Positions 34,101 to 49,100 are shown, counted from the stretch's first letter. The stretch: 64,000 nucleotides of DNA from Rallus limicola (GCA_022605955.1 JAKCOZ010000021.1:9778501-9842500), one strand, 5' to 3'. The notes: generated by a model not told the origin, from the sequence alone. Program-made: numbers and translations.

Positions 34101-37100
34101 TTTGTAGTGCTGTGGTGTCACCTTGCTCCTCCAAGATTTGTGCTTCTGAGTAACTCTGCTCAGGAGAGTAACCCCGTTGAGGTTCATGTGAGCAGAACCA
34201 AACCTGACGCAACCGTGTGAATATAATTAGACTCAGGAGCATGTGGTTGTGTTACTGGCCTCTCAGGCAGTGTGGAAGGGTGGATCAAAGCCGTGCCATG
34301 GAGAGGGGTTGCAAGAATACGGACACCAGGAATCGGCAGGGACAGGATATGCTCGCGAAGGAATAGGATGACTGCTATGTGTGTCCCTGGGCTCTCTTTG
34401 TCTCATGTTTAGGCAACACCCCTCTAGAAACTATAGTAGAAATGAATGGTTTTTATTGATGTGAACTACAGGCAAAGGTTACATTTTCTTCCCTTTAGAA
34501 GTCTGCGGAGGGAAAATGTGAAGAACATGTATTTTTATATCAAAATAAATTATTTTTTTACATGTACTATGATACAAGAATACATTGCTTCTGTATTTTT
34601 AAGACAGTTTTATATAGGCTCAGGCTGTAACAAAAAAAAATGCAACTCAGAAATGCCCAATGCTACTTTCTTTTAGTAGAACCCCTTCTTTTAAAACATA
34701 CTCTGTCAAGGTTTTCAGACAGTCTTGCTAGCTTTTGAGCAACCGTGAAGGGAGATGAGTGACAGATTGTCCATTCTCTCTTTTCATCTTGTCTGCTTAT
34801 TTGCTTGACCTGCACAGAGACGGTACAAGGTGGTTCCAAACCCAGACTGGTGGTGGTTGAATATAAATAATAGGAATAAAAAATGGTTACCGGGGTTCTT
34901 TATTTGCCTGGCATCACCTTTACTGCCTTTGCTGAACTCTCCATTGTGTTTTCATAATGGCATGCTGCAACGAATGTTGCTTGATTTCTAACTCAGAGAA
35001 TACAGACCCCAGAACATATGCTAGGCGTGATCTGATGGCTACGGTGGGCAGCAGAAATCGGGTTTTCTTCTTTTCAGGAGGAAACACAAACTGTCATTAG
35101 CTACTTGTTTTCTCAGAGCTGAACTCTTTCTTTTTCAATACTGTATGCATGCAGGTATTTAATGTCACCTCACCAAGCCGTATGTGTGTTTTATTGGATT
35201 TTCTAAGGCTTTTGCAAATGGACGTTTGTTTCTTTGTAAATGGTATGGACTTGTTTGCTTTGCCCTTTGTTAGGCTTGATTTTTATATTCTAAATAGTGT
35301 GCTCTCTAAGGATAATAGCAATGTCCAGGGATCAAAAAAGCATTTTGCAAATACGAAGGGCCAGCCTCTGCCATGCTTTACCCCTCCTGATTTCAGTGAA
35401 ACAGGGGATTCTGCAGTGTGAAAAACCAGCAGCCAGTTTTATGTAAACTCCATGTTCCCTTTGCACGGTTAAGAAAACATCTTCCTCCGAAGTCTTCTGT
35501 CAGTAAACTAAGGCAGAGGCAGTGCAGGTGATATAACCAGTGATTGAAGGAATTGCAGCTCCCAAGCCAAGAGCATGTGCATGTCAGATGGGACAATGCC
35601 TTTGCCAAAAAGAATTGAGCCAAAAATGAATGTATGTAGGCATCAGCTAGCAATGTGGGGGCAAATAAAAAGCATGCAGCAGGTCCCAGTGGCTGCCCCC
35701 CAGGTAGCAAGCCATGCCACTTCACAGCAAGACCGCAGGCTCTGGGCCTGTGAAGGTTCAGCTGAGCTGGTGCAGTTAGAGCAGTGTTCTTGGCATCCTG
35801 CGTTTCCACTCAAGCCCGCCCATTAATTCCTTCCCACTGTGCTGCCACTGTTCCGTCGATGTCAAGGGAAGGTGCATGGGAACATGCTTGGCAGCCCGTG
35901 GCAGTACCTGTCCCAAGAATGTTTTGCAGTAACTAAAGGAGATGATACACTAAAGGGAGGTAATGCCATTTCGAGGAAACATCCAAACTTCCCTGCCCCT
36001 ATTTCCAAATCAGAGCAGAGAAGGCTCTGGTTGGAATAGATGTTAGAAAGTAAAAAGAACAACAACATTTTCCACACTAAATCTAAAGCTATTTCTTCCC
36101 AGCTGGGGAAACTGCCCTTTTTTAACTTCTTTTTTTGCTTCCTAATAGTGGGAGGCATGACTTATCCCAGCGGCAGTGCCCAATCTGAAGCAGGGATTTG
36201 CATGCGGGTGTTCCATATCCTGCCTCCCCCCCCACCCCTCGGCCTCTGCAGGCAGTCTGAGTCTGGACTTCAAATGAGTGATTTCAGAGTGGGGATTTAG
36301 AGGATGGGAGGCCCAGAGTCAAATCCTTGGGCCAAATCCGAAGTCTGTGTGGTTCACATGGCCTTGTCTGGGGGACTCTGCTCCATGCTGGGGGTGAACT
36401 TGTTCTCTGTACCCATGTGCTGGTTTGTCATGCAGCGATACCTGTTACAGTTATGCCCTGAAGTGCTTTTAAGGTGCAGGTTGCTTTTTTTGATGGGTGT
36501 CTCTTAAGGTGAAGGTTGAGATGCTGAGCTGTCCTGGTTTCAGTCAGAATAGAGTTAATTTCATTTGTAGCAGCGGATGGAATGCTGTGTTTGGGAGTTA
36601 AAATGAAAACAGTGCTGATAACACCCTGATGTTTTTAGTTGCAGTCAGACAGTCAATGCCAGGACAGGTGACCCAGATGGGCCAAAGAGAGTATTCCATG
36701 CCAATTACGTCCTGCCCAGGATAAAGGGGGGCTGATGGGAGGAAGAAGGGGCGGCGGTTCCGGGACGCGAGTGGCCGGGACGCGAGGGTCTTGGGGGACG
36801 GTCGGGTTCCGGGACGGCTCTGGGTGGTACGGCCTGAGTTGTGTGGTTCGGTGAGAAACTGCATTGTGTATCAATATTTTCATATTCTTTTGCTCTATAG
36901 TCCTGTTAGCATTGTATATATTTTATTTTTCTGTTATCTTAGTAAACTATCCTTATCCCAACCCACGGGCCTCTTAGTTTCTTGGTTTTGGAGTTATTTG
37001 CCCCTTCCTTTTCCCTTCCCTTGTTTCCCCCCTCCCCTTTTTCCCTTTTCTCCTGCTCTTTTACTTTAAGGAGCAGGCAGCTGCGTGGATCTCGGCCCAA

Positions 37101-40100
37101 GCCGGGGTGAAACCACGACATGAGCAAATCATGCAGGGGCTCATCTGACACTGGCTGACTGCAGAGGATGGAGAATTAAGCCATTGTGCTTGGGCTGTGG
37201 GAGGTTAATGAGGGTCCCTGCCTGGAAACCAGGATCTTGTGCACCTGTGACTTTCAGTTTCCCTCTTTGTAAACTGTAGGCAATCTTAATTATCATTACC
37301 ATGTCCATGCTTAGTTGCGGTGGCCTCCAGCCGCCTGGGTGCAGAACAAAGAGGCCCAGTTCTGCAGCCTGATTTATCAATTAGAAATGTCAGTGGGTGA
37401 AGGAGAAGGTGGATCCCGTGCTCGCCTCGGGCAGCTCGCTCGCTGCAGATCCCATCTGCGCAGCACCTTGCAAAGCATGCTGCTCAGAAGCAAAGCAAGC
37501 CACAACAAACATCCCGGTGGGTGACGGTGCATGGCTGGTGTGACCTGTCACTTCTGCGCCCTCTCCCAGAGCATGACACTACCCTGGGGAGCCTGCGAGA
37601 GAATCTCGCACCTTTGTGAGGGCAGGAAGATGCACCAGCTCGCAGGGGAAGCATGGTTTACTTTGAGTTTCAGTTTAACAGCTCAAAAGACTTGTCTGTG
37701 CTCGCAGGGAGTCTTTGATTTCCCCCTTCTGCCACCAGTTTTAGCTCTACTATTGACAGCGAGAGTGAGAACAGCAGTGTAGGCACCCATCTAGGAGCTT
37801 GTGGCATCCCACACTACAGAGAGCCTCTTGACTTAGACTGTCCGGTATTTAAGATGAGAGTAGCAAGACTTTCTTCTCCCTAAAACCCTTTGTGCAGTCA
37901 GACATTGTTGTGTTAATTGTTTCACAGACTCCAAAATCTGGGTGTACCTTGAACCTGGGGTCTGCAGTGACACAGGCGCTGCAAAAGTGGCAGTCAGTGT
38001 GCCTTTTGCAGCTCAGGGGGCTGCTCTTGGGGCTGGCAGTTTTAAGTTGGTCTGTAACCCACAGACACACAGGCAAAACCTGCTTCAGTTTCCTCTGGAT
38101 CTTGCGGGCAGTTCTCCTCTTGCTGCTTGCAGCACAGAGGCATGTGGAGCTGCTCAGCTTTGTGAGCAAAATACAGCACAAACAGTTGTTGCATCTCTTA
38201 AACAGTACAGCCGATACCTGTATCCTTCCCTAGAAATACCTGGAAAATAGGGAATATTCCCTAAATTATGCCGGGATGTCATTATAGAAAGAGTTGCCTT
38301 GTTGTGCTATGTGAAGTACAGGCGATTGCGAGGAGCTTGCCGCTGAGTGGCCTCTCAAAGTCTCATTTTAGGCTTGTGACAGGAAATGGCAGCAGGAAGC
38401 GAAGTGAAGTGCTGGAGCTCAGCCTGTGAGCGTGGGGATGGAGCACAGTGTTCGACCTGCTGATGCACAAGTTGCCTTCATTTTCTTAATGATAAGGTTT
38501 GCCAACATGCAAGCACTGTTGTTTTTGAGTTCTTTTTAAGGTTATCTCTTCCTGGTGAAAGATGGTAATCTGGGGCTGCTGAAAGCCAGGGGAACTCCTG
38601 AATTTGGCGGAGTCAGCCCAGCACACAGAGCAGGGTTTGGCTCAGGAGTTTTGAGATCTGGGCTTAGAGACATATAACTGAGCACAGCTAAATCAAAAGG
38701 GGTCAGGGGAAGCAAGCAGATCAGATCCCACAAATAGGAATTTTTGAAGTGCGTGTTTAAAACAAATTAACAGATTAAAATGAATCAAAAGTTGTGTAAT
38801 TTTGATCTGGAAGAGAGAGCTTGAAAAGCAGTTGTATGGCTTTCAAGGATCTGGATGGAATATGCTAAAGGCCAAGGGTGGAAGTCTTTGCTTGAGGCCC
38901 AGATCTTACAAAGCAGTTTAAAAAAAGGTTTGGAATTCCCCCTTTTGTTTGTTTAAATTGTCATGTAATAATTTGCAAGTCAGATGTTGTTGGTTGCATT
39001 GTGTTTACTCCCATTTGTGTACTGGTTACTGCTGCTCTGCTGTGAGTGATAGAGGAGTTTCGGGTTTCTCTGGGAGAAAAGTGCAAATGGACTGTGCTTT
39101 CAGCTGCCAAGCTCTTCGGTGGCCACACGGACACCATGAATCATCTGCAGGACAATGTGGGTGGTGGAGGAACAACCCAAACAGAATGCAGACATCTTTG
39201 GAGTGGCTCCACCATAAATCTTTCTCTTCGGCTGTGCAGGACGGAGAGAGGAGGTGGTGTGCTCTGTGCCCTTTGAACTGATGCAGCTGTCAAGGCCTCT
39301 GAAGCACGGACAGTCAAAGCCCATTTGACAGAAATAAAATCTTTCCAGCTCTAGATTCATGCAGCAGAACCCTAGTTTCTTTTTCCCAGGAGCTCCTGCA
39401 CCAGGTGGTATTTTCATGGCAGTGGCTCCTTAGGAGGGTGATAGCTGGAGCAGGGGAGCTTCAACACAGGGCACTGTCTGCTGGTTCCAGGGTTGCTCGC
39501 TGCAGGGCAGGCTCAGGACTGGTGGTCAGCGTGTTGGCAGCCAGTCGAGGCTTTTGTCTGCACTGTGCCCAAAACACTGGGTCTGAGAGGAGGCACTTGC
39601 CTGCCTGTCCCAGAAATGGACCATAGAGGTGAATGCACCCCTCAGCCTGTGCCCTGTGCTTGGGGAGCTGGCTCTGCTTCCTGGGCAGGTACTCAGGTGT
39701 TGCTCTCCGTTGGGGACTGCAGCAGGAGATGGGCTGGTTGTGCATCCAGACGTGGAAGCTGCAGTGGTTTGTGTGCTCAGAGGTGCCTGTAGCCACACAT
39801 TCGTGTTTTATCCCAGGGTATTTGTGTGGAGCCCTTGCAGTGGCTTGCTGATCACTGGGATAACAATTGCGATGATAACTATTCTGATGATATTTGTACT
39901 TCTTCACAGCGTGTCTCTGACTTCCAGCCCTTCAGTACATCTGTCATCACAGACATGCTTTATTTTAATGCTGGGCAAATAATTTCATGTCTTCAAAACA
40001 TGCTGCTTTCACTTCCAGAAGCAAGCAGGCAGGCTCTGGAGAGATTTTGCTCACAGGCTTGCACTTCTCAGGGTTCCTGCTGCACCGCAGGCTGGCAGAA

Positions 40101-43100
40101 AGGCATGGCAGCACTTTCTGGTCTTGGAATTTCCGTGTTCTAGGAAAGGCTCATTTACAAAGCACAATCAGTTGTACCCAGTGAAATTGTGTAAGGTGAT
40201 ACATATCTGCTCAAAATCAGTCAAATGACTTGGAAGATGAAACAGCCTCCTGGTCAGGCAAATTCACTGTGGAGAGCTGTGAAGGGATGGCATTCCAGCA
40301 TGGGAATGGAAGTGGCTCATGGGTGGGTTCTGATGATGACGAGGCACTGGGGCTGAGAATCACAGTCACAGGTGGTGTGAAAGGAGCATTGCTGCAGACC
40401 AACTGCAGCGGTGTTCCCCTTTTCTGCTGTGTCAAGCCTGAAATTCCTCACTGTATCCCAAACAGGGAGCCAGATGCCTGTTAGGGTCTGACTGCTTTGT
40501 GAACGATGAAAAAATCCCAGGGAATGCAGAAAACAGCAAACTATTTTCAGCAGTTATTTCTTTGAACTTAATGATGCAAAACGAATGATGCCATTTTCTC
40601 AGGCAAATTAAAGATAAAAAAGATACCAAATATTTTTTAAACTTTATTTTTTTCCCCAGATCCATCTAAAACATATTTTCTATCTGACCTCAGTAAACAG
40701 CTTCAATTATTTAATGCAAGCTCCAAGCTCCAGTTCTTTCACTGAGTATCTAAATTAATGAACTGAAAGAAAAGGTTCGAGTTACAGAGAATGAGATGAG
40801 TGGGATGTATCTTAGAGCCACTGAACTTGCACTACTAAATTTAGGTTTTCAGCTTAACCTGAGCCAAAAGTCTAAGATCTGGGGTAAAAAACCCAAGCAG
40901 CTGCATGGGTTTGTGTGGGTTTTTTGATGGGCAAGGCTAAGGGAACAAGCATGGAGAGAGAGTATCTGCGAGTAGTTCCAGAGCTAGCAAAACTGAGAGG
41001 GGTACTGGAATCTCAAAAGATTCAATTGATTTGCAACATGTGAGGTTCAGCAGTGCTTGTATGAAATAAATCTGCTCTCTTGCTGGTCCCTTGCACCAGC
41101 ACTGCTCCGCCGTGCGCAGCCCGTGGCTGGAGGCCAGCATTTATAGCTGGATGCACATCTTCCTCATGCTAAATCTGTGGAGCGATGGGATGGACCAGGG
41201 GAATAAATTATAGCTGTCTCTGTCAGGAGGCCCACCTGATTCTTGCATTAACCGACAGCGATCATCTCCCAGGCTGACATCTCCCCTCCTCGTGCCCTGC
41301 AGCAGGCCTCAGTAAGGTGGCTGCAGAGCAGAGCACAAGGCCTGCTTGGTAGTTCTTGCTGCCAGAAGGTGTCAGAACCAGGAAGGATCAGGGAGGTTTT
41401 GATCTCTTTGAGCTTCTGTTTTGTTTGTTCTTTGTAAGCAAAAGAGGAAGGTGTCTTAGCAGATCCCACCATTTGTGAGCCCTTTTTTTGCTGTGCAGAT
41501 GAGAAGGTTTCAGGGTACATGGATACCTTCTGCTTTTCCCTGCTGTTAGAGCTGCTGAAAACCCAGCAAACCTTCCTGGTCGCAGATTTACCCCTGGCTG
41601 AAACATGCCCCAAGGTGTTCTTGTAACCCCACGGGTCAATTATCAGACACTAAACTGGGAATCCCAGAAAAACACTGCAAAACAGGAAAAAATCTAAGGA
41701 TCACGCACACAAAAATGCAAGAGTGTGGCTGCAGAAATGGAGTTGCCATAGCTGTGAGAGACTCAGTGAGACAGGGTGGAATCGTGTTTTGGAAGGTTTC
41801 CCCGTATGACACAAGATTTTGGAATTTTACAGCTGGTAAATCCTTATTAGCACAGGCAGCCACTGCTGGCCTGGATTCCCTGGCTCACTGCTCGCGACGG
41901 GGGCGCCCAGTGGAAGCGTGCCTGGTCCCGATTATTTGGCTTTGAATCGTAATTGTTTAAAGAGAATATTAAAAAATAATAATAATCTTTGGAATAAACA
42001 ACAGGCAGGGAGACAAGCTCCCATCACCTGTTGACAGAAAATTGATCATATAAAAAGCTGGCATGGGGAGTGGAATTCCCTATTCTCCCACTTAGTCATC
42101 GCATCCTGGTGTGACTCATTTTATTACATGGAGGTTCCCAGTGGTTTTATTTTGAGAGGAGCTTTTGTTTAATAATTTATACACACACACAAACACACGT
42201 ATAATCTTAAAAAACCCCAACAAATCTGTTTTGGCGAATTGGCATTAAGAATTATTTGGAAGAGCTCTGGAGTGACAGATTGCCCCTGCTGCTTCGCTAC
42301 TCAACTACTGTATTTATGTTTTTGTTTTAGTGTGAATTGAATTCCTCAACAATAGATGGAGAGAAATCTCCTCTAGACTTGTTCTCACTGTGTAAAATGT
42401 CAGATCTGGGGCTGGGCTGGGTGGCGGATGACTAATCCATTGGCCTTTTACCTCCCAGACCTTGACTTGTATCTTTGGCCTTGGTGACTCAAACTCATGT
42501 CCTCAGTGAAATGAAGGCACTGGCCTCAGCTCCCCGTAAACAGAGCTTCATCCACTGCAGCAGGCAGCCTTCCTTCAGAAGGAAGAAGAAATGCACGGAA
42601 TGGAACTCAGTGAAAAGGGCAGCAGCTCTGGTTTTGTGAGTTTTGAATTCATGCATGCGGTGCTTGCTCTGAAATCTGAAAACTGTTCTGAAGTAGAAGC
42701 TTAGAGGAGGACAGTTGCTTAGTGCTGAGAACCTCACACTGACATGAAGCAGGATAACTTCCCAGCTGAAATCAGGATTTGTGCCTCAGCAAAGCAGTGT
42801 GAGCACTCCCCTGCCCAAGAGGCTTCTGCATCCCAAAGTGGGATGTTCTGCTGGAAAGCTCTTGTTGTGGTTTACTTTGTTCTTGGGGCAGCTCTAAAAA
42901 TCCTGGACTGTTTTCCAGAGTTGTCTGTCATCTACTGATAAAAGCTGACAGAGATAACAGTTGTGGGTTTTGGAAAGCCTTCCAAGAAACACAGAGCAGA
43001 GGGACTATCCACTGCAAGTCCAAAGGGAAGTCTGCAGGAATGGGCAGTCAGGGCTGCCGGGCTCTGTGCCTTTGGGGAGCGAGTGGGGTTGCTGCCTTGG

Positions 43101-46100
43101 AAAAAGGTAACAGGTTGTTCATTAAGTAATTTGTGTAATGCTTAACTGAAAAGCAGTGTATATTTTCCAGCATAAAATGCCATGCAGACACAGAGTCACA
43201 CACAATAGTGTACTTAGTCTTCGACTGTAGAGAACTGCAAAGAGAATTTCCTGAACCTCTCAGTCCATCAGTCATGCTTGTTCAAATAAAGCAGTAAGTT
43301 TGTTTCTCTGCTAGTTACTGACCCCAAAGGCAGGAGTAAGGGATGGTGAATAATGCGTAAAGGCTGTAACTGGTTCAGAAAACCTTTAATTGGCTAATTA
43401 AGAAAAGCCCTATAAGGGGCTGCAGAGAATCACCCAAAATGTTACTAATGCAGACTGACATTTTGATTTTCCCCCAAGTTTGAAGCAGGACTTTTGGTAT
43501 GATCGCTGTTTGAGTTAGAGAGGGTAGAATTACTTTCTTCCAACAACTTGTTCCTCCAAAGAGTGCTGACACAATCAGATCTCTCATCGGGGTTTAACGC
43601 TAAGTCTCATAGCCCTGAAGCAGCACAAAAACCTCTATTTCCTGAACATTTCACTGACCTGCGGCATTAAAGACTCGCCAACTAAGACAAACCATGAAAT
43701 GAGCAGGGAACCACAACAGTAAAAACACTGCACGAGGCAGCCATGCCTGGTGAGACCTCAGGGTCTAAATCCAAAAGTATTTTATCATCTTTAGTGGGAC
43801 TATTGCTCTTTTCAGAGGTGTGGACTGAACTCCCTGTTGTGGAGGTAGATTTTTGAGGCACACCACAGACGTGGGTCTGGTACTGTGTTCCCTGTGATCC
43901 ACACATATGCTGGGGTATCATGCTGTTGGACTGAATGGGACTTGCAGAACACAGGTTCTCTCACTGGTGTGCTCACGCCCTCGCAATCCTTCAGTCAGCG
44001 CGATGCTATTACTCCTCTGCAGGTTTCTTACCTCTCAGCTGTCCAGGTTTCGCTATACACAACAAACAGCTGTCTGGACTTGTACACTTTAGATTACATT
44101 ATTAGTCAAACTGAGGCTTAATCTTCTCAATTTGCAAGTGGGGAGGGGACCAGTCATTTGTCCAGTTTGCAGCATGCCAGAGTTACAGGGTAGTCTAGGT
44201 GCCGCCCCCACCCCACCCCCAAATTATCATTTTTGCACATTTAAAGATGATGAATGTATTGACAGTTGGGCACAAGTTTTCACTGTCCATATTTCCTCAA
44301 ATTGTCCTACAGATGTGCCTTAATCTTTATAGCTCATTCCTCCTCTTTTCCAGTTACTCTGAGTGTGCACAACCAAAAGATTTCGTTTCCTTCCCAGCAG
44401 TAAGGGCAGGCTAAAGCAGAAGGATTCTGGAATGCAGTTGTACTTTTCATTTTGTTCACAGCCTCCCTCATCCTCTTGCCAAAAGCTCAACGTGCTGTGT
44501 GGATCCAGAGGGGTTAAAGGAAAAGCAAATATTGATTGTTTCAAGCTAAAGTTTGTATGTTCACAGCTGTAAAAGTGAAGCGGTGAGACAGATGGAGCCA
44601 CATCATGCTATTTCAGGGTACAGGTTGGGGAGTGAGCTGCAGACTGGTTATATTCAACAGGGCTTTGGTGCTTAAAGAGCAGGGATTGCTGCCGCTGACA
44701 GATTTGTTACAAACCTGTTAAGCTGCCACAAGCATGAATATATCCAAACAGAGGCATCCATCATCATTAGAATGATAACCCCAAATACTTTTATTTCTTT
44801 TGGATTGGGCTTGTTCTTACTCTTAATCCCCTCAGACTTTGGACTCAGCCTAAACTTCAGCTCATTTTTATGGTTGGCTTCATTAGCTTTTAGTGCAACT
44901 TCAGTGGCTTGATTCCTAAATCAAATCTGCTGTGGTTCTGGTTGTGTGTGCTTCACTGGCCTCCTGAAAGTGGCGGTTGACTTGGAGGCTTATTTCTGTT
45001 TCGTTTTATGCATTTCAGACCAACAAATCCTTTTGGTTTCCACCTGCTTTGTGAAGTTAGTGTTCTTGTATCCATGCAGGCTGTTTGAATTTGGCAGTGC
45101 AGAAACAAAGATATCCTGTCAGAAGGAAAACCAGTGTCCAGTATTCCAATGTCCAAACTCCTCCGTACTGCATTGCTTAGACAGCCCCCAACATATGTCT
45201 CTGTCGGAGCTGCCCTTTTGTGATGTGTTGGTTCCTTTTCTGCTCAAAGATCTACAGAAATTTCTCTTTTTGGGTTTGTTTGTTGGGGTTTTTTTTGCAG
45301 GGTGGGTGTGTGAATGTTTCTCAAGACACACTATAATACTTTATTTTCACAACAATCATATAGAAGAGGAGTTAAGTATATACTGCCTTGTCATCAGACA
45401 ATGCATTTAGTATTTGCTGGATTAAACCCCTCGTATTTGCTTTCCCTTTGAACCACTGCAGCCATGGCAAACCATTAGCTGCATTAACAGGGGTATTGCT
45501 TTAACCTGCCACAGTCCAGAGCAGTGGCCAAAGTGACTGTTCAGTGTTAAGTAAGTTTGTTTTCCATTCCTGTGCACAGCAGTCCTTCAGGATGCGAGGG
45601 CTGAGCAGCAAATTGGGCAGACTGTATTTCCCAGCTCTCTTAGGCCACTTCTGCTCCAGCAATCCATCGCTAATCTGCATGTCAGTGTAGCAGACAACTG
45701 GGAGAACCTGAAACACTTTAAAAAGGGAAAAGAAAAAGGTCAGAACTGTTTTCTCCTCGCACCAGAACAATGAGGCAGGAGGGGTGTGAGGTGTTGAGGC
45801 TCAAGCTCTCCCTCCCTTCCGAGGCTCTTCCTCACGAGCAGCTGATGGATGGAGCCCATCTTCCAGCTCTTCCTTGGTGGTTGCTGCTGTCCCAGAAGGA
45901 AGAGGGGTGGTGAGCAGAATCCGCCATTGCTGTGGGCCCACTCCTGCTCCACCATGAACCAAGCACCAGGCCAAAACACCCTGGGAGCTATCCTGTCTGG
46001 AGGAAGGGGCACACCACTAGTGATGGGCTGGGGGAATGCCCTTCTCTCCCTCCTGTGTGTTCAGGGGCCAAAGCGGAGACTTTTGGGGTGCTGGGGTGGC

Positions 46101-49100
46101 AGGCAGGGCCCTGCAGCCGCCCCAGTCCCTCAGGGAGAGGCTGCCCCCAGAGCCCCACACATCTGTCAGCTCATTGTCTGGAGAACAAAGAGGAAAACAA
46201 CAGAAAAAATGCAAAATGCATTTAAAAATACTCTTTCATTTCCCTTTTCGCCAGAAGCAGAAGTACTTAAATAACAGAGGACAAAAGCAGCTCTTGCAGA
46301 ATTTCCAAGAATCGGGAAAAATAAGAAGTCCTGTGAGAAGGACTGTTTGTAGGAGATTTCCAGCCCTGTCTGCTGGGCCTGGGCATGCAGTCTGGGGGAC
46401 CCGGGAGCTGCCTCCCCCTCCCCAAGCCACTGCCAGCCATGCCACTGCACTGGTCCAAGTTGATTAGTCCCTTTGTGTACCTGTCTCCTATTTGTGTTAA
46501 AGGCAAGCTTTCAGAAAGGTATGAGGCTTCCCCCAAAAAAATTGCTTGGTTAAAAGCCTCAGCAGAATATAAGAATCAAAGGGGTAGAGATTAGAATCTA
46601 AAAGATAAAATAATGAAAGTAGCAAAGAAGGCATTGCTGAAAGATGTTTCTGGGAAGTGTGGGTGACAGTAGAATTAGGAAATATCTGTAGCCAGATGAA
46701 GTGCCCAGACTGTGCACAAATGTCTTGTCACTCCTGATGTACTCCTGCAGCATGGGCATTGCTCTGATGATATTTCATACTGGGGCATCCGATTCTATTT
46801 TCCTCTGTGAATACAGTTTAGTGTAACTCGCAGTGAAGACAAGCTTTGTGGATGTAATTGAGAGCAGAAAGCCTTCTGGTGGCCATTGCACAAGCAGAGG
46901 TGCTTTTACAGGGAGGATGGTAACTATTTGGTGGTTTACAGTGACTTCAGGACTGCCAGTGGCACTGTCACAGCCAGCAGCGGTGGCAGCCTTGTTCCTC
47001 GATCAGAGATGTGTTGCTAGACACCACGTACTGGGGTTTCATACTGCATATATTAAAAATGAGTATAAATAGTAGGAGGGCATGCTTAACAGTGATCAGG
47101 CACCCTGAAGAGCTGGTTTCCCAATTACGGTAAGAAGCCATCTCTGCTGAACTACTTCTAGAAAAGCCACGGCTCCCATGAGACTTCAGAGCATCTGCCA
47201 GTTCCGCTGCGCAGCACCTCGAACGATGAGCCCTGAGGGGGCTCAGTTTGCTCGCTGCCATCTGCGTGCACTAAGCCCCACCTGGATTCTTGCTCATCCT
47301 TCTCCACCCCTTGTCCATTCTGCCCTGTACTGCACGGGTGGGGAACTCCAAACAGTGGGAGGTTTGGTGAGATGCTGACCCAGCCTGACCACCACCAGTC
47401 CCTGGCCCCCCAGTGCCCTCCATCAGCCAACCTGGCTGAAAGCAAGGCTGGTAGAAGGCAAATGTTGCACCTGTGCTATGTATGTCATTCCTCTGTTTGG
47501 CTGACTCCTACATGAGTGTGTAATATGTATGTAAGCTTTTTCCTGTTCAGTGATGTGTTTAAATTAAATGCTGTTGCTTTTGCTTAGGACTGGGAAGGTG
47601 CTGCAGTTAAGTCCGTTTTGAGGCTTTCCTAACCTGATGCCCTTAATTTGTCTCCTCCTTTAACGATTTAAAAAAAAAAATCCAGTGAGGTTGATGTTGT
47701 GATATTCTTCTAGATGGGCAGCAGATCTGGGAAATGGAGGCAACAGTGGACAAAGATAAGAGCCAGCCTGTAAGTATGCAAACCATCGAATGTCCTCTCC
47801 TTGAGCTTCTCAGACAGCAAGTTGTATTCAAGGGGTCGATCTCAAAGAGCGTCTCAAAGGCAGAAAGAGCAGCTATCTTACTGCTGGGATGAGCAAATGT
47901 CAAATGCTTCAGCAGTAAATGTGTTGCAACAAGAAACTATTCATTTAGCTGTAACCCACAGCAAATCGAATAACTGCTAGATTTTGTGTTCTGGCAGAAG
48001 ACTCTATTGTCTCAGCCTGATTCTCTGCAGGCTGCTGGCTGTCCTGGCTTCCTTTCACCCCTATGGAAGCCGTGGGTGCTCTGTGCTCAGCAGGACAGGG
48101 TCTGTACTATAGCATTTAAAATGGACATTGATCTTTCAAGGGAATGAGGTTCTTTGTTCACTTTGCTTAATGGGACCTTCCTGCAGTTCAGTGTGTTCAG
48201 GAGCTGGCACTTGGATTGCCACGGGCCATGCCTGTCCTTGCGGAAGAGAAGGGGACACTCGCTGTGAGCTTGCACGGAAGCGGGATCCGGCTGTGTATAA
48301 GTTAAAGGCTATAGAATAATCCGGTTTATCCTAACAAAGAGGGAATTCTGCAATACATACTTGTTTATCAAGCACAGTGTGATAACAGTGCTGCCCATTT
48401 ATTACCATTCTGTGTGTTTTATTTGTAGCAGAGACTTCTCTCTCCAAGTTCAGGACAGCATCAAGTACGAGAGAGGATACGGTACCTAGCAATCAGCCTC
48501 CCAGTGATAAAATCCTCTGCTCTTCGACCATCTTTTTTTCCTCCCCTTTCTTCTTCTCATACCCTCCTCTGTAGGGATGGATAGGAAGATTTCTCTGCCT
48601 TTATGCCGGGCCCTGTGGCAGGGGAGATCCACGCAGGAATCTGCTGTCAGCCTGGGTCACTAACTCTGTTACGTTTCATTGTTGCAGAGCATGCTTTTTG
48701 TAGAAATCCCAGAGTACCGGAACAAGCACATTCGCACGGCTGTGAAGGTGAATTTCTATGTCATCAATGGGAAAAGAAAACGGAGCCAGCCACAGCATTT
48801 CACCTACCACCCAGGTAATTCTCAAGGACCAAGCAAATTGTTGCCTCCTTCTCAAGACCAAGGTTATTTCCTGCCTTGTCTTTTTCTTGCCATTATTTGT
48901 GGATCTGAGTGTTACTAATTCAGCTGAGGGCAGCGAAGCACTCAGCGGCTGTTTGGTTTAAAGGATGCATGTGATTTATGGTGAGGAATTTCCCATCAAT
49001 TTAAGGGGACAGTTAACTTGGCAATGGGCTGATGCTGCCCGCTCACTTGATGGAAGCTTGCCAGCAGCCTCAGTGGGAGCAGACTCTGTCTGTGACATGA

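Larger units (their letters stand above)
34057..47713 (+). other. NFATC2 intron 6
   Basis: A GT-AG intron of about 13.7 kb and the largest complete intron here. It contains the solo LTR at 36530-37120 and a short AC-rich stretch near 42179-42199. The rest holds no recognised gene. An ORF at 44946-45410 (154 codons) has no recognisable domain and AT-rich, low-complexity character. Confidence 0.85.

Noticed and set aside
44946..45410. 154-codon plus-strand frame in intron 6 as a hidden gene
   Set aside because: AT-rich and hydrophobic by composition, with no recognised domain, promoter or splice context.
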